From an uncultured Verrucomicrobia subdivision 3 bacterium (GTDB lineage Bacteria; Verrucomicrobiota; Verrucomicrobiia; Limisphaerales; UBA11358): 64,000 bases of DNA. Below the pieces are notes generated by a model that was given only the letters and a program-made list of their open reading frames with translations, did no database searches and was not told the DNA's origin. This document shows positions 53,376 to 63,900 of this stretch, one piece after another. The stretch is taken from contig CAIQKM010000074.1 in the NCBI GenBank assembly GCA_903872345.1, positions 1-64,000 of the forward strand. Direction: 5' to 3'. The translations under genes were made by a program, and so were the position numbers. Every line of letters begins with the position of its first letter. Within the stretch, counting starts at the first letter, position 1.

Positions 53376-54022
53376 TGCACCATTCAAGCATGAAAGCCAA
53401 AGACCAGATTAAATTGTTGGTGGCGGATGATCATCCGACCTTCCGGATGGGCCTCGTCGCCCTGGTCGAAAGCCAGCCGGACATGACGGTGGTGGCCGAA
53501 GCGGGCGACGGCCGGTCGGCCATTGATCTCTTCCGGCAAAAGAAACCGGACGTGGTGTTGATGGATTTGCGGATGCCCGGGCTGGGCGGGGTGGAAACGA
53601 TTCTGGCGCTATTGCAGGAATTCCCCACCGCCAAAATCATCGTCGTCACCACCTATGATCTCGACGAGGACATTTACCGGGCCATCCAGGCGGGCGCAAA
53701 ATCCTATCTGCTCAAAGACATGCCCCGCGACCAGTTGATTGCCACCATCCGGGAAGTGTCGCTGGGCCGGCACAAACTGCCGCCGGGGGTGTTGAGCCGG
53801 CTGGATGAACGCGCGCGCCGGGAAGACCTGACCGATCGGGAAATGCAGGTGCTGCAGCTCATTGTCAAAGGCCGCAGCAACAAGGAAATCAGCAGCGCCC
53901 TGTTCATCTCGGAAGACACGGTAAAATTCCACCTCAAGGCGCTCTTCATGAAGCTGGGCGTGCAGGATCGCACCGAGGCGGCCATCAACGCCATCCGGCA
54001 TGGCATTGTGCATCTGGAATGA
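53375..54022 (+). CDS. NarL/FixJ-family response regulator
   Basis: 215 residues. The receiver domain has the acidic pair in LLVADDHPTFRMG, the phospho-acceptor D64 in VVLMDLRMPG and a K in LLKDMPRDQL. The LuxR-type HTH spans about 150-210: LTDREMQVLQLIVKGRSNKEIS and SEDTVKFHLKALFMKLG. The start ATG overlaps the kinase stop (TGATG); ATG at 53390 is possible. NarL-type proteins bind as dimers to inverted repeats, so it is the natural candidate for the AACTACCC-N4-GGGTAGTT sites. Confidence 0.95.
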   Translation: MHHSSMKAKDQIKLLVADDHPTFRMGLVALVESQPDMTVVAEAGDGRSAIDLFRQKKPDVVLMDLRMPGLGGVETILALLQEFPTAKIIVVTTYDLDEDIYRAIQAGAKSYLLKDMPRDQLIATIREVSLGRHKLPPGVLSRLDERARREDLTDREMQVLQLIVKGRSNKEISSALFISEDTVKFHLKALFMKLGVQDRTEAAINAIRHGIVHLE

Positions 54023-54044
54023 TGCCAACAAAAAAACATCGCAC

Positions 54045-55706
54045 ATGAAATCTATCGTCAGCCCCGTCAGGTGGCTCTTGTTGCTGGCGAGCATGGCCGC
54101 CCTGAACTCGCCGGAACGGACACCGGCGGCCGAGGCAGCCAACCTCATTCGCCTCAATACGGTGGGTTTTTTGCCGGAGCTACCCAAGCAGGCCACCATT
54201 GCCGCGGCCTGTACCAACTTTCAACTGATCCGCGTCCGCGACGGGACGGCGGTTTTCAGCGGCACGGTCAGCGGGCCAAATTGGAACAGTGACACGGCGG
54301 AAAACCTGTACACGGCGGACTTTTCCAGCGTGCATGAACCGGGCGTGTTTGCCGTGCGAATTTCGGGCGTGGGAGAATCCGCCCCCTTCACCATCAGTTC
54401 CGGGGCCTTTACCAATGCCTACCAGACAGCCATGCTGGGGATGTATCTCTGGCGCTGCGGCACGGCGGTGTCGGCGACCCACGAAGGCCGGACCTTCGCC
54501 CATGAGGCCTGTCACACGAACGATGCCGGGCTCGATTTTGTGGGCGGTCACGGCCTTCACGATGCCACCGGCGGCTGGCATGATGCGGGGGATTTCAACA
54601 AATACGTCGTCAATGCCGGGGTAAGCGTGGGCGTAATGCTGCGGGCCTGGGAGGATTTCAGCGGTGCGCTGAAACCGTTGAAACTGCAACTGCCGCCGGC
54701 GACCAACGCCATACCCGACTACCTGCGGGAGGTGAAATGGGAGCTGGACTGGCTGCTGAAGATGCAGGCGGCCGACGGGTCGGTGTATCACATGGTGTCG
54801 GCGCAAAAATTCGACCGGTTTGAAATGCCGGAAGCGGAGGTGAAGCCGCGCTATTTTTCTTCCTGGAGCAGCGCCTCGACGGCCCTCACTGCGGCGATGC
54901 TGGCGGAAGCCTCGCGCGATTACCGGCCGTTTGATGCCGCTTTCGCCGACCGCTGCCTCCAGGCGGCCAAATTGAGCTATGGTTTCCTGGCCCAACACCC
55001 GGGCCGGCAGGCGACCGACCGCCAGCCTTTCGCCACCGGCATCTACCAGATTCACAGCGAAACCGGCCGGCTTTGGGCGGCGGTGGAATTGTGGGAAACC
55101 ACCGGCGAGGTTCAATATCTGCATGACTTCGAGCAATCCGCGCAAAAACTGGATCACCCGGTAGCTCCCGAATTTGATTACGGTGATATGCGCGATCTGG
55201 CCATGTTCACCTATTTAAGCTCCCCGCGTACCGGCCGCGACGCCGGGATGGTCCGATTGTTGTCGCAGGAATTATTGGGCGCGGCGGACGCGGTGGTGCG
55301 CAATGCGGCCGCCGAGGGCTACGCCCGACCGCTGGGAACCAGGTATTTCTGGGGTTGCAACGGCACGGTGGCGCGCCAGACGGTGCTGTTGCACGCGGCG
55401 GAAAAAATCTCGGCGAACGTCAAATACCGGACCACGGCGCTGGGAGCCTTGAATTATCTGCTGGGCCGGAATTATTTTGGCCGCTCGTTTGTGACCGGCG
55501 TCGGGTTCGAGCCGCCGTTGCATCCGCATGACCGGTTGTCGGCGGCGCTGGATCTGGGCGTCCCCTGCCCGGGCCGGCTGGTGGGTGGTCCGCAGCCAGG
55601 CGCCCGGGATTGGGTGGATTCGCAAGCCGACTTTACGCGCAATGAAATCGCGATCAACTGGAACACGGCGCTGATCTACGCGCTGGCGGAATTTCTGCCC
55701 GAATAA
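54045..55706 (+). CDS. GH9 endoglucanase (cellulase) with N-terminal Ig-like domain
   Basis: 553 residues from the ATG giving MKSIVSPVRWLLLL, with a signal peptide ending near RTPAAEA. The N-terminal cellulase Ig-like domain covers about 30-115. The catalytic base region is GGWHDAGDFNKYVVNAG, with D180 and D183. The proton donor is E534 in RNEIAINWN. It cleaves beta-1,4-glucan or mixed glucan in the periplasm or outside. The gene follows the response regulator by 22 bp, so it may be transcribed with the two-component system. Confidence 0.93.
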   Translation: MKSIVSPVRWLLLLASMAALNSPERTPAAEAANLIRLNTVGFLPELPKQATIAAACTNFQLIRVRDGTAVFSGTVSGPNWNSDTAENLYTADFSSVHEPGVFAVRISGVGESAPFTISSGAFTNAYQTAMLGMYLWRCGTAVSATHEGRTFAHEACHTNDAGLDFVGGHGLHDATGGWHDAGDFNKYVVNAGVSVGVMLRAWEDFSGALKPLKLQLPPATNAIPDYLREVKWELDWLLKMQAADGSVYHMVSAQKFDRFEMPEAEVKPRYFSSWSSASTALTAAMLAEASRDYRPFDAAFADRCLQAAKLSYGFLAQHPGRQATDRQPFATGIYQIHSETGRLWAAVELWETTGEVQYLHDFEQSAQKLDHPVAPEFDYGDMRDLAMFTYLSSPRTGRDAGMVRLLSQELLGAADAVVRNAAAEGYARPLGTRYFWGCNGTVARQTVLLHAAEKISANVKYRTTALGALNYLLGRNYFGRSFVTGVGFEPPLHPHDRLSAALDLGVPCPGRLVGGPQPGARDWVDSQADFTRNEIAINWNTALIYALAEFLPE

Positions 55707-57833
55707 TCAGGGCTGCCACAGGGCCCGCCAGAATTTTCGGCTGCCGGAGAGCGGATTCGTAACGTTCAGCGTCGTGCCAGTGAGGGTATTGGTGGCAACC
55801 GGACTCCAACCCGCCGTCAGATTCGTCGAGCTTTGCAGGATGTAGGTCGCGCCCGCCTGGCCTTGCAATTGGAAAACGATGTTTCCCTTGGTCGCGGGCA
55901 ACAACCCCAGTTGCGGCGGCGGCGCCGGACTAAAAACCAACACCGAGGCCGAATAGGGCGCGAAGGTGTTGGTAAACTTGACACCCGCCGCCGGGAAATT
56001 GGTTTGCAACACATCCGCCGACCCAACGCCCGTGCGCGCGGCCGCGTCCTGCGGAATCCCATAGCTGTAAACCGGCGCATTGGTCGCCGGCACATAACCG
56101 CTGATGTTCACCGCCGCTGTCAGGTTGGAGGAGGAACTTTTGTTGATGATCAGCACGCTGAGCGTCCCGTTGGTGCGTTTGACCGCGTAGGCGCCCAGCA
56201 AAGGGTAATCCGTGGTGGCCGCCACCACCTGGTCGCCGCCGCCGGCGAAATGGGTCAGAAGTTTGGCGACATAATACTTGGGATAACGATTCGTCGTCGC
56301 GCCCGCGTTGTAAACCACGCCGCCGTCCTCGAAAAAATAACCGGAGGAATTGGTGCGCCAGCCGTAGAGCGCCGGGTCGGAATTGGTGATGCTGCCGCCC
56401 CCGTTGCGCGTATCCCACCACAGCCGCGAGTTCAGTTCCGTTTGCAACACCTGGCCGATACTGTCGGCAAACAGCAGCCCGCCCACCAGACTGACGCTTT
56501 GGGCGTCGCCGGTTGAACCGTTTTCGGTGCATTCCAGACTCACGTTTGTCCCCGCGCTGCCGAGATAATCCGTCACCATTTGCCGCAGGCCGACCACGTC
56601 GGAAGACCAGGTTTGGGACCAGAGCAGATTGCAAGTGTCGCCATCGGACGGCGGATACTTGTGTTCGATCAAAAAGTCCGGCGTCACGTTATTGCTGCGC
56701 AGATAGGTCAGCATCACCGGCGTCCAGCCGTTGTGCTTAACGCCGGTACGCGGGTTCACCACCGGATGGTTCGTATAATTGGACGTTCCATCCTCGGTGA
56801 TATCGGCCACCGCGCCGATCTTGATGGTGGGGTCCACCGCCTTCATCAGCGCGTAATAATTGGTGAAGCGCATGGCGTAGGTCCAGGGATCGTGCGGCTG
56901 CCAGGGGGCGTTGGTATTGTTATCCTCCTCCCAACTGCCGCCCACTTCGTTGCCAATCTCCCAGTATTTGAAATTGCAATGGTTCGTGACATTAAACATG
57001 CGCACGCCGAATGCCGCCTCGTTCGCATCGCTGCTGCCATAATTGCAGATGATGAAGGCCTGTGCGTGGGTGTTGGTCGCCAAGTTGATGAAATCACTCG
57101 AATAGGAACCCCAGCCGCGATATTCATTCGTCCAATGATAGCCGTCGCCCCAACTGCCGCCCGGCCAGCGCAAACAGGGATTGCCAAGGTCATTCATAAT
57201 GCCGACGCTCGTGGGGGTAAAGACATTGCCGTCCCAAGCCACCTGGTTGATGCCAAAAACCTTGGCATCCACCGTCCGGATAGTTTGCGTGGCCAGCAGG
57301 CTGACATGCACCAGGGCCGGCGCCGGATTGGCGACCAGGACAATGTCATCAATGAAAAAATTGGACTGCAACGTGCCGCCGTCCCAAATTTGGAAACCCG
57401 TGAGATTGGTGATATTGGCCACACCCAGGGAAGCCAGGGGGATGACAAACTGTTGCCAGCCATTGGTGGGAGCGACAAATGAAACCCGGTTGAGCTCGCT
57501 GCCATTTTGCTCGGCATTGATGCCAAAATATTGTCCGCCGATGGCTCCGCCATTCACCCACAAGGAAAGATTTGTGTATAGGGAAGTATTGATCGGATCA
57601 TGCTTCAGCCACCAAGCCTGATAGCCGCCGGTGGCGGCGAACACCATGGCATTGCTGCCGGAATGGACGGGCGCATTGGTGGGGTAATGCGTCACCCAGC
57701 CCCAGTCGCCCCAACCATTGTTGAGCTGGTCTGAATAAACCAGCAGATTGTCGCTGGCCCAAGCGGCGCTGGTGAGCCAAGTCAGACCAACACCTCCAAT
57801 CATCGCCCGCAGGACATATATAAAGCGCCACAT
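55707..57833 (-). CDS. GH-A clan hydrolase (GH51/GH39-like) with N-terminal carbohydrate-binding module
   Basis: 708 residues with a signal peptide (GVGLTWLTSAAWA). The first 150 mature residues form a galactose-binding-like sandwich (YSDQLNNGWGDWGW). The barrel has LRWPGGSWGDGYHW, the acid/base Glu in KYWEIGNEVGGSWEEDN and the nucleophile in VSLECTENGS, typical of GH51/GH39 arabinofuranosidases or related enzymes. The C-terminus carries the tail module (ATYILQSSTNL ... KFWRALWQP) shared with three other exported proteins. It is convergent with the GH9 gene, with no gap. The precise substrate is unknown; arabinose removal from xylan would fit. Confidence 0.8.
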   Translation of the reverse strand: MWRFIYVLRAMIGGVGLTWLTSAAWASDNLLVYSDQLNNGWGDWGWVTHYPTNAPVHSGSNAMVFAATGGYQAWWLKHDPINTSLYTNLSLWVNGGAIGGQYFGINAEQNGSELNRVSFVAPTNGWQQFVIPLASLGVANITNLTGFQIWDGGTLQSNFFIDDIVLVANPAPALVHVSLLATQTIRTVDAKVFGINQVAWDGNVFTPTSVGIMNDLGNPCLRWPGGSWGDGYHWTNEYRGWGSYSSDFINLATNTHAQAFIICNYGSSDANEAAFGVRMFNVTNHCNFKYWEIGNEVGGSWEEDNNTNAPWQPHDPWTYAMRFTNYYALMKAVDPTIKIGAVADITEDGTSNYTNHPVVNPRTGVKHNGWTPVMLTYLRSNNVTPDFLIEHKYPPSDGDTCNLLWSQTWSSDVVGLRQMVTDYLGSAGTNVSLECTENGSTGDAQSVSLVGGLLFADSIGQVLQTELNSRLWWDTRNGGGSITNSDPALYGWRTNSSGYFFEDGGVVYNAGATTNRYPKYYVAKLLTHFAGGGDQVVAATTDYPLLGAYAVKRTNGTLSVLIINKSSSSNLTAAVNISGYVPATNAPVYSYGIPQDAAARTGVGSADVLQTNFPAAGVKFTNTFAPYSASVLVFSPAPPPQLGLLPATKGNIVFQLQGQAGATYILQSSTNLTAGWSPVATNTLTGTTLNVTNPLSGSRKFWRALWQP

Positions 57834-57859
57834 CTTAATTTTTAAAACTTGTAATGAAA

Positions 57860-57886
57860 GGGGACGGCCACCCCCTGGCCGTCCCC
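57860..57886 (-). terminator. perfect 11-bp hairpin, possible weak terminator or processing stem
   Basis: GGGGACGGCCA and TGGCCGTCCCC pair perfectly around CCCCC. On the minus strand it is followed by TTT only, so termination may be partial. It lies between the giant surface protein gene and the GH51/GH39-like gene, which are on the same strand. Confidence 0.5.
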
Positions 57887-57909
57887 GCTACCCCAATTCG
57901 GCTTGATTG

Positions 57910-57938
57910 GTGACGGCCGCCGCCGGAGCGGCCGTCAC
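57910..57938. repeat. second perfect 11-bp hairpin
   Basis: GTGACGGCCGC and GCGGCCGTCAC pair around CGCCGGA, just past the stop of the giant surface protein gene. Both hairpins contain ACGGCC, so they may be related copies. No T run follows. Confidence 0.5.
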
Positions 57939-57956
57939 GTTAACCAATAACTTCGA

Positions 57957-60900
57957 TCACGGATGCGCCATGCGATAGAACACATGCGGCTTGGTCGGAT
58001 CCAGCGTGATATTCACGCTGTTGGTGGCGGCCGAGCCGGGCACCGTGAACCATTGATTCGTATCGGCCAAGTTTACCACGTTCGATTGCAACAGCCAGCC
58101 GATGTAGTTCGTGGGCCAGCTCAACGTCAGATTATTGCCGTTGAGGTTGACCGCCATGTTCGTGCCGGTCGCAGGCAGGGTTTGCACCACCGCCAGCGTG
58201 CCGTTGTTGTAGGTGATGGTGTAGTTGGCCACCCCCGTGCCGACGGCGGCGGACGGAACGATGCTGTAATTACCCACCGCCGCGCCCGCGGCGGCGCCGG
58301 TGCTGGTCAAGGTCACGCTCGTCACGCTATCGCCGGACACCAGTCCGCTGGCGGAGAATTCCGTGCCGAGGAACGTATAGGTCTGGCCAAAGGGCTTGGT
58401 CAGATTGCTGGCGGTGACGGACAGGGCCGCCGGGGTAACCGTGAGCGACGCCACGGCCGAGCCGGAGGTGTTGGCATTGGTCACCACGAGGGTGTAATTG
58501 CCGCTGGCCGCCACGGCGGGCTTGGTCAGGGTGAGCGAGCTGCTGTTCGCCCCGCTGATCGCGTTGGTATTGTTGTCATACCATTGATAACCCACGGTGC
58601 CGCCCAGCGTCGTGCTGCCGGTCAGGGTGGCGTTATTGCCATAGGCAATCGTGGTCGTGGCCGGCGAGATGCTGATGGCCTTGACCGAGAGGGTGCCATT
58701 CACGGCGAGCTGGCTCGCATCCCAGATCAGGCCCGGACCCGGGCTGGGGGTGATGGTGGCGAAGGAGCCGACATAGGTGGCCGCGTTGAACAACTTGAAG
58801 GTATCCCCGGCGGCAAGGGCCGTAAGGGCGCCATTCGTGCCAATCTGGAGAACGGCGCCATTGTTGGTCAGGTTGCCGGTCACCAAGATGAGGTCGTTGG
58901 TGATCAGCGTGCCGGACTTGTAGATATCCATGAAGTTCGTGCTGCCCGCCTGGAACGTCAGCGAGTTGCTGATGCACATGTACTGGTAATTGGTGCTGAT
59001 ACCGCCGGGCATGATGCCGGAGCCGGGCGCAGCCACCACGTTGCCGCGGATGAAGGAACCGTTGTCACCGCGCAGAGTCTGGTTGGTACCCAGCGTCAGG
59101 GTTGCGTCAACGCGACTGTTGACGTCAATGAAACCCGCATACGCCTGACTGGCGGAGACGCCTTGCATATAGATTTGCGAGGCCTTGGTGATCGAACCGT
59201 TGCCTAACAGAGAAAGGCGCGTTCCGAGACCGCCATTGCCGGCATTGCACTGGGGCACTGTGATTGTGCCCGTGAACGTGTTTGACGCGGCAAGGTTCAC
59301 ATAGGTCTGGTATTGAATATTGAAACTACCAGAGCCGCTGATGACGTTGCTGTAGTTGATGGTACCGTAGTAATTGCCGTTGTTGGCAACCGTGGTGCCG
59401 CTCGGGATGTTCAACGGGCTGGCGATATTCAGCACCCCGCTGCCGAAGTTCATATTCACCGTGGCAGTGGGAAGGATGTTGATCGTGCCGATGATGGTGT
59501 TTTGGCCGCCGCTGCCGCTTTCCGTTTGGATGACGGCACCGTTGCTGCAAATGATGTTTTTGTTCAACGGCACCGAGGCTTGGTAGAAGCTCAACTTGCC
59601 GCCATTGCCAATGATGATGCTATTGCTGGGATTGCCCAGGCCGGCGGTGCTGGTCTGGTAGCTCAAGATACCGTTCATAATAACAATGTTACCCAGGTTC
59701 GTGCTCACCGTGGTGCCCACCAGACCGACATAACCGGCACCGACTTTGGTGAGGGTGTAGTTGGTGGAAGGCGAGTTCAACTGGTTGGCCCCGTTCCGGA
59801 TGTCCCAACGGTTGGTGCCGCCGATGGTGGCGCTGCCCGCGAGGGTCACACTGGCCGGACCGTTGGCCGCCGCCGCATTGGTGTAGTTGGCTACCACGGT
59901 GCCGAGCCCGTTAAAGCCCGCACCGCTAATCGTGATGGCCAGAGCCGTGGGCGACTGGTAGTTGAAGTCCAGCGCACCATTGCCGGACACATTCACCGTG
60001 CTGCCCAAGGAACCCGCCGCGCCCAGTTTGACGGTGCCGCCCACGATGTTCGCGCCACCCGTGAAGGTGTTCGCGCCATTGGTCAGCAACAGGGTACCGG
60101 TGCCCTCTTTGAGCAGGGCGGTGGTGCCGTTAATGTTGGATCCGGTGAAGGTATAGTAGCTGTTCGTATTATTGATAATAATCAAACCCGATGAGACATT
60201 GGTGGCGAGGTACACGTTGGTGACGGTCGTGTCGTTGAAGGTCACGAAGTCACCGGGCTGGTAAGCGGTGGCCACGCCGTTGGTCGTCCAATTCAAAGTG
60301 GCCAGATCCCAGTTGGTGCTCACACTGCCGGTCCAGAACTCCGGGGTGCCGCCGGGCACCACGAGATCAATGGAACTGTTGGCCACGTTGTTGGTCAGAT
60401 AACCGGGGATGCCGCGCGCGCCCGGGGCGCCCAAAGCCAGATTGGCCAGGGAACCGGTGAGCGTGCCGTATTTGATCAGCGGGTAATCGCCGGCATTGGC
60501 AAACGCCAAGCCGGTCAGCAGCACCGTATTGGTGCCGGTCAACACCAGGTTCGTCGCCGTGATCGGGGCGTTGGTGGTGGTGAACAGCGTCATCCGGATC
60601 AAAGAGAGGGTGGAGCCATTGACGGAGCCCAAGGCCAGCGTGGCCATCGGCAGGGTCGCATAACCGGTTTGCGTCGGCACATCCAGCACGGCAACGTCTT
60701 TATTGGTATAAACACCGCCACCCTGTTGAATCGAGGACAATGAGAGATTGCCGGCCGAGACCACCGTGGGGCCGGTGTAGGTGTTGGCGCCGTTCAGCAC
60801 CACCGGATTGGTCGCACCGGTATTGAAGATGGCACCGGTGCCGGAAATGGCGCCGTTGAGCGTAACTTTGCCCAGCGTCAGCACATTGTTGGGTGAGCCT

Positions 60901-63900
60901 TTGTAATAGACCGTACAATTGATGGTCAGATTGCCGTTGAGGGTCACGCTGCCGTTATAGGTATCTTGGTCGGCCTGGCCATAGTACGGACCATGGTCAT
61001 CCTGAATCCGGCCGCCACCCGCGCCAATAATAATGTTATTGGGCACCGTGATGCCGGTCCAACTGGCCGAGTCCCAACTGTCAACGCTGGCGTTGTTGCT
61101 CAGAATCAACGTGGCCGTGGAACCGAACCAGTTGAGGTGGTTGTACAGGAGCAAGCCGCCATTGGCCACCGTGATGCTGGCGAGCGCGGAGGAAGCCGGA
61201 GCTTCCATGGCAAGGGTGTCACTGCCCACCTTCACCAGGTTGTGATTATTGCCTTGGATGCCGTTGACGCCATTCTTGCCGACCACGATCCAGGCGCTGT
61301 TATCGCCAATGGTCGCATCGCCATTGAGGATCAGGGCATTGACCCCGGATTCCGTGCCGCCCAGATAGGTCCAACCAGCGCTGCTAAACAGAGCGCCTTG
61401 ATTCGCCACGCCATTGCCGGTGCCGCTGATGGCGACGGCATTCGTGACGCTCGGCGTATTGCCGGCGAAGTCCAGCGCGCCGCCGCTGTTCACGGTCACC
61501 AAGGGGGTTCCCGCAGCCGGGGCACCCAGCACGGCGGTGCCGCCCATTTTCACCACGCCCGAATTCACCACCGTGCCGCCGGTGTAGGTGTTGGCGGCGG
61601 TGATGGTGACCGTGTTGGTATTATTCTGCGCCACCACGCCCGCGCCGCTGATGATGTTGCCGAATGAAAGATTGTCCGAGCGCACGAACGACAGGGTGGC
61701 TTCGTCGTCAATGTTGGCGCTCCCGAGGTCGCCGGTGGCGCCGTTGGTACCCAACTGGAGGGTGCCGCCGGAGATGACGGTGCCGCCCAAAAAGTTGTTG
61801 GCGGTGGCCACGGCCAGCGTGCCAGAACCGTTCTTGGTCAGGGTGGCATTGTTCAGCGAACCGGCGCCGGCGAACAGATAATTCTTGGTGGAGTTCACCA
61901 GCATGCCGCTGGGATAAACGCCGGTGGTGACATTGATGTTATTCGTCACGGCCGTGTCATCAAAATTGACCTGGATGCCATCCGTATAGGTGACCGGGCT
62001 GGCGCCGTAAACCCAGTTTTTGGTCAGGCTCACATCCCAGTTGTTGTTGGTCAGGCTGCCGGTCCACTTGGTGACCTGGGCGGTGAGCACCGACAGGTCA
62101 ATGGACTTGCCGGAAGCATTGGTCACGATGACTGCGGTGATGGTGGAGGGAACGCTGCCCAGCACAAAGCTGCCGTTGCCGGTGCGCGAAAGATATTTGA
62201 TCAGCGGGAAAGAGCCAACCCCCATGCCGCTGACGTTGGCCAGATTGATGGTGGTGACGCCGTTGGCCGCCAGCACGCCGGTGCCGTTGGTGGCATTGAT
62301 CACCACCCCCGGGCTGCCATAGTTGCCGAAGTCAATGTCCAGCGTACAACCGGTCGAGCCGCCCAAGTTTGCGCCGGCCGCCTTCAAGGAGGAACCCGCC
62401 ACGCGATAGTGCATGCTGAATTCGGCCGTGTCGCCGACCGCCAGCAGTCCGCCGGTGGTGGTGCCGGTGGGAATATTGATGTCCATTTTGCCGCTGGTCA
62501 CCACGTTGGAACCGGAATAGGTGTTTATCCCCAGAAATTGGGCGATACTCGTGCCCGTATAGACCAGGCTCAACGGGCCGCCGCCGCTATTCTTGACGGC
62601 ACCGTTGAAAGTGGCCGAACCATAAAAGTTCAGGACGGACGGGCTGGCGGAAGAATTGTCAATGGTCGAATTACCTTGTTCTTCATCATACAGGTAATTG
62701 ATCGTCGCACTATTGCCATTCAGGTCCAACTTGGCGGAGTTCAGATTGACCGCGCCATTGGTATTGCCGCTGGGAAGAGCATAGGAAGAGCCCAATTGCA
62801 GCGTGCCGGCATTGACCACCGTGCCGCTGCCATCGTAGCCATAATTATTCGTGCCGCTCAAAGTGAGAATGTTGTTGCCCACCTTGGTCAGACCGCCCTG
62901 GCCGGTCACATTGCCCAAAATAGTCATCTGACCATACTGGACACCGATGGTGGCGTCGTTGGCGAGCGTGATCGAGTTTTGGAAAAAGATGTTCGCCGCC
63001 GCGTTGGTTCCGTTCAAATGGCCGGTGTAAAGCGCGCCGTTGCCGTCCGTACCGCTGCCGCCATCCAGCGTAATGGGATTGGGAATCACCCCGACGTCCC
63101 ATTTCACCAGCGCCGCCCCGTTGGCCACTTCAATGGGCACACCTGCGCCGCCCCATTGGGCGATGTCATTGGTGTCGTTGGCCAAGGTGTTGGCCACGTC
63201 ACCCAGCTTGCCCTCGGCCACAAAAATGGAGCTGGCCTTGACCACTGTCAGATTGGTCTGCCAGTGCGTGGTGTCAAACAGACCGGCCCCGATCTTGGTC
63301 CACTTAAAACCCGGGGAACCAATCGAACCGTCGCAATCAAACCGGCCGGCTTCATTGCCCAAATAAGAATCCGCCGTGAAGGGGGCGTTCAGTCCGGAGT
63401 AATAGCTGAAAATGTTCATGTCCAGCGAACCGCCGGCCATGGTGTAGGTGCCGTTGATGTTGCTGATAAAAACCGAGGCATTGCTGATGGTCGTCCCCCC
63501 CGTATAGGAGCCGGCCCCGGTGAGGGTCAGCTCGTAGTTCGTCCCATTGCCGCCGGTCACCACCACCGGCCCCGTGCCGCCAATGGTTCCGCCAATCGTA
63601 ATATCGTAATTGGAAAGATTAAAGGTGGTCGGCCCGGTTAATACCAGATTTTGGCCGATAGTCTGCACGTTACCAACACTGTCGTTTTCAATCACGCCGG
63701 CGGTGTAAATGTCATTGCCACCCAGGGTGAAAGCGCCGGCATTGACATCAAATAAAATGCCGCTGAAATTATAGGCATTGGTGGCCAGATCGTTGTTAGG
63801 CGAGGTGCCGGTGGTGCCGGTAAAGACCAGGCTGTTGCCGGTGGCGGGGGCGCCCGGCGACCAGTTGCCCGCCGTACTCCAGTTGGCGTCGGCGCCAAGA

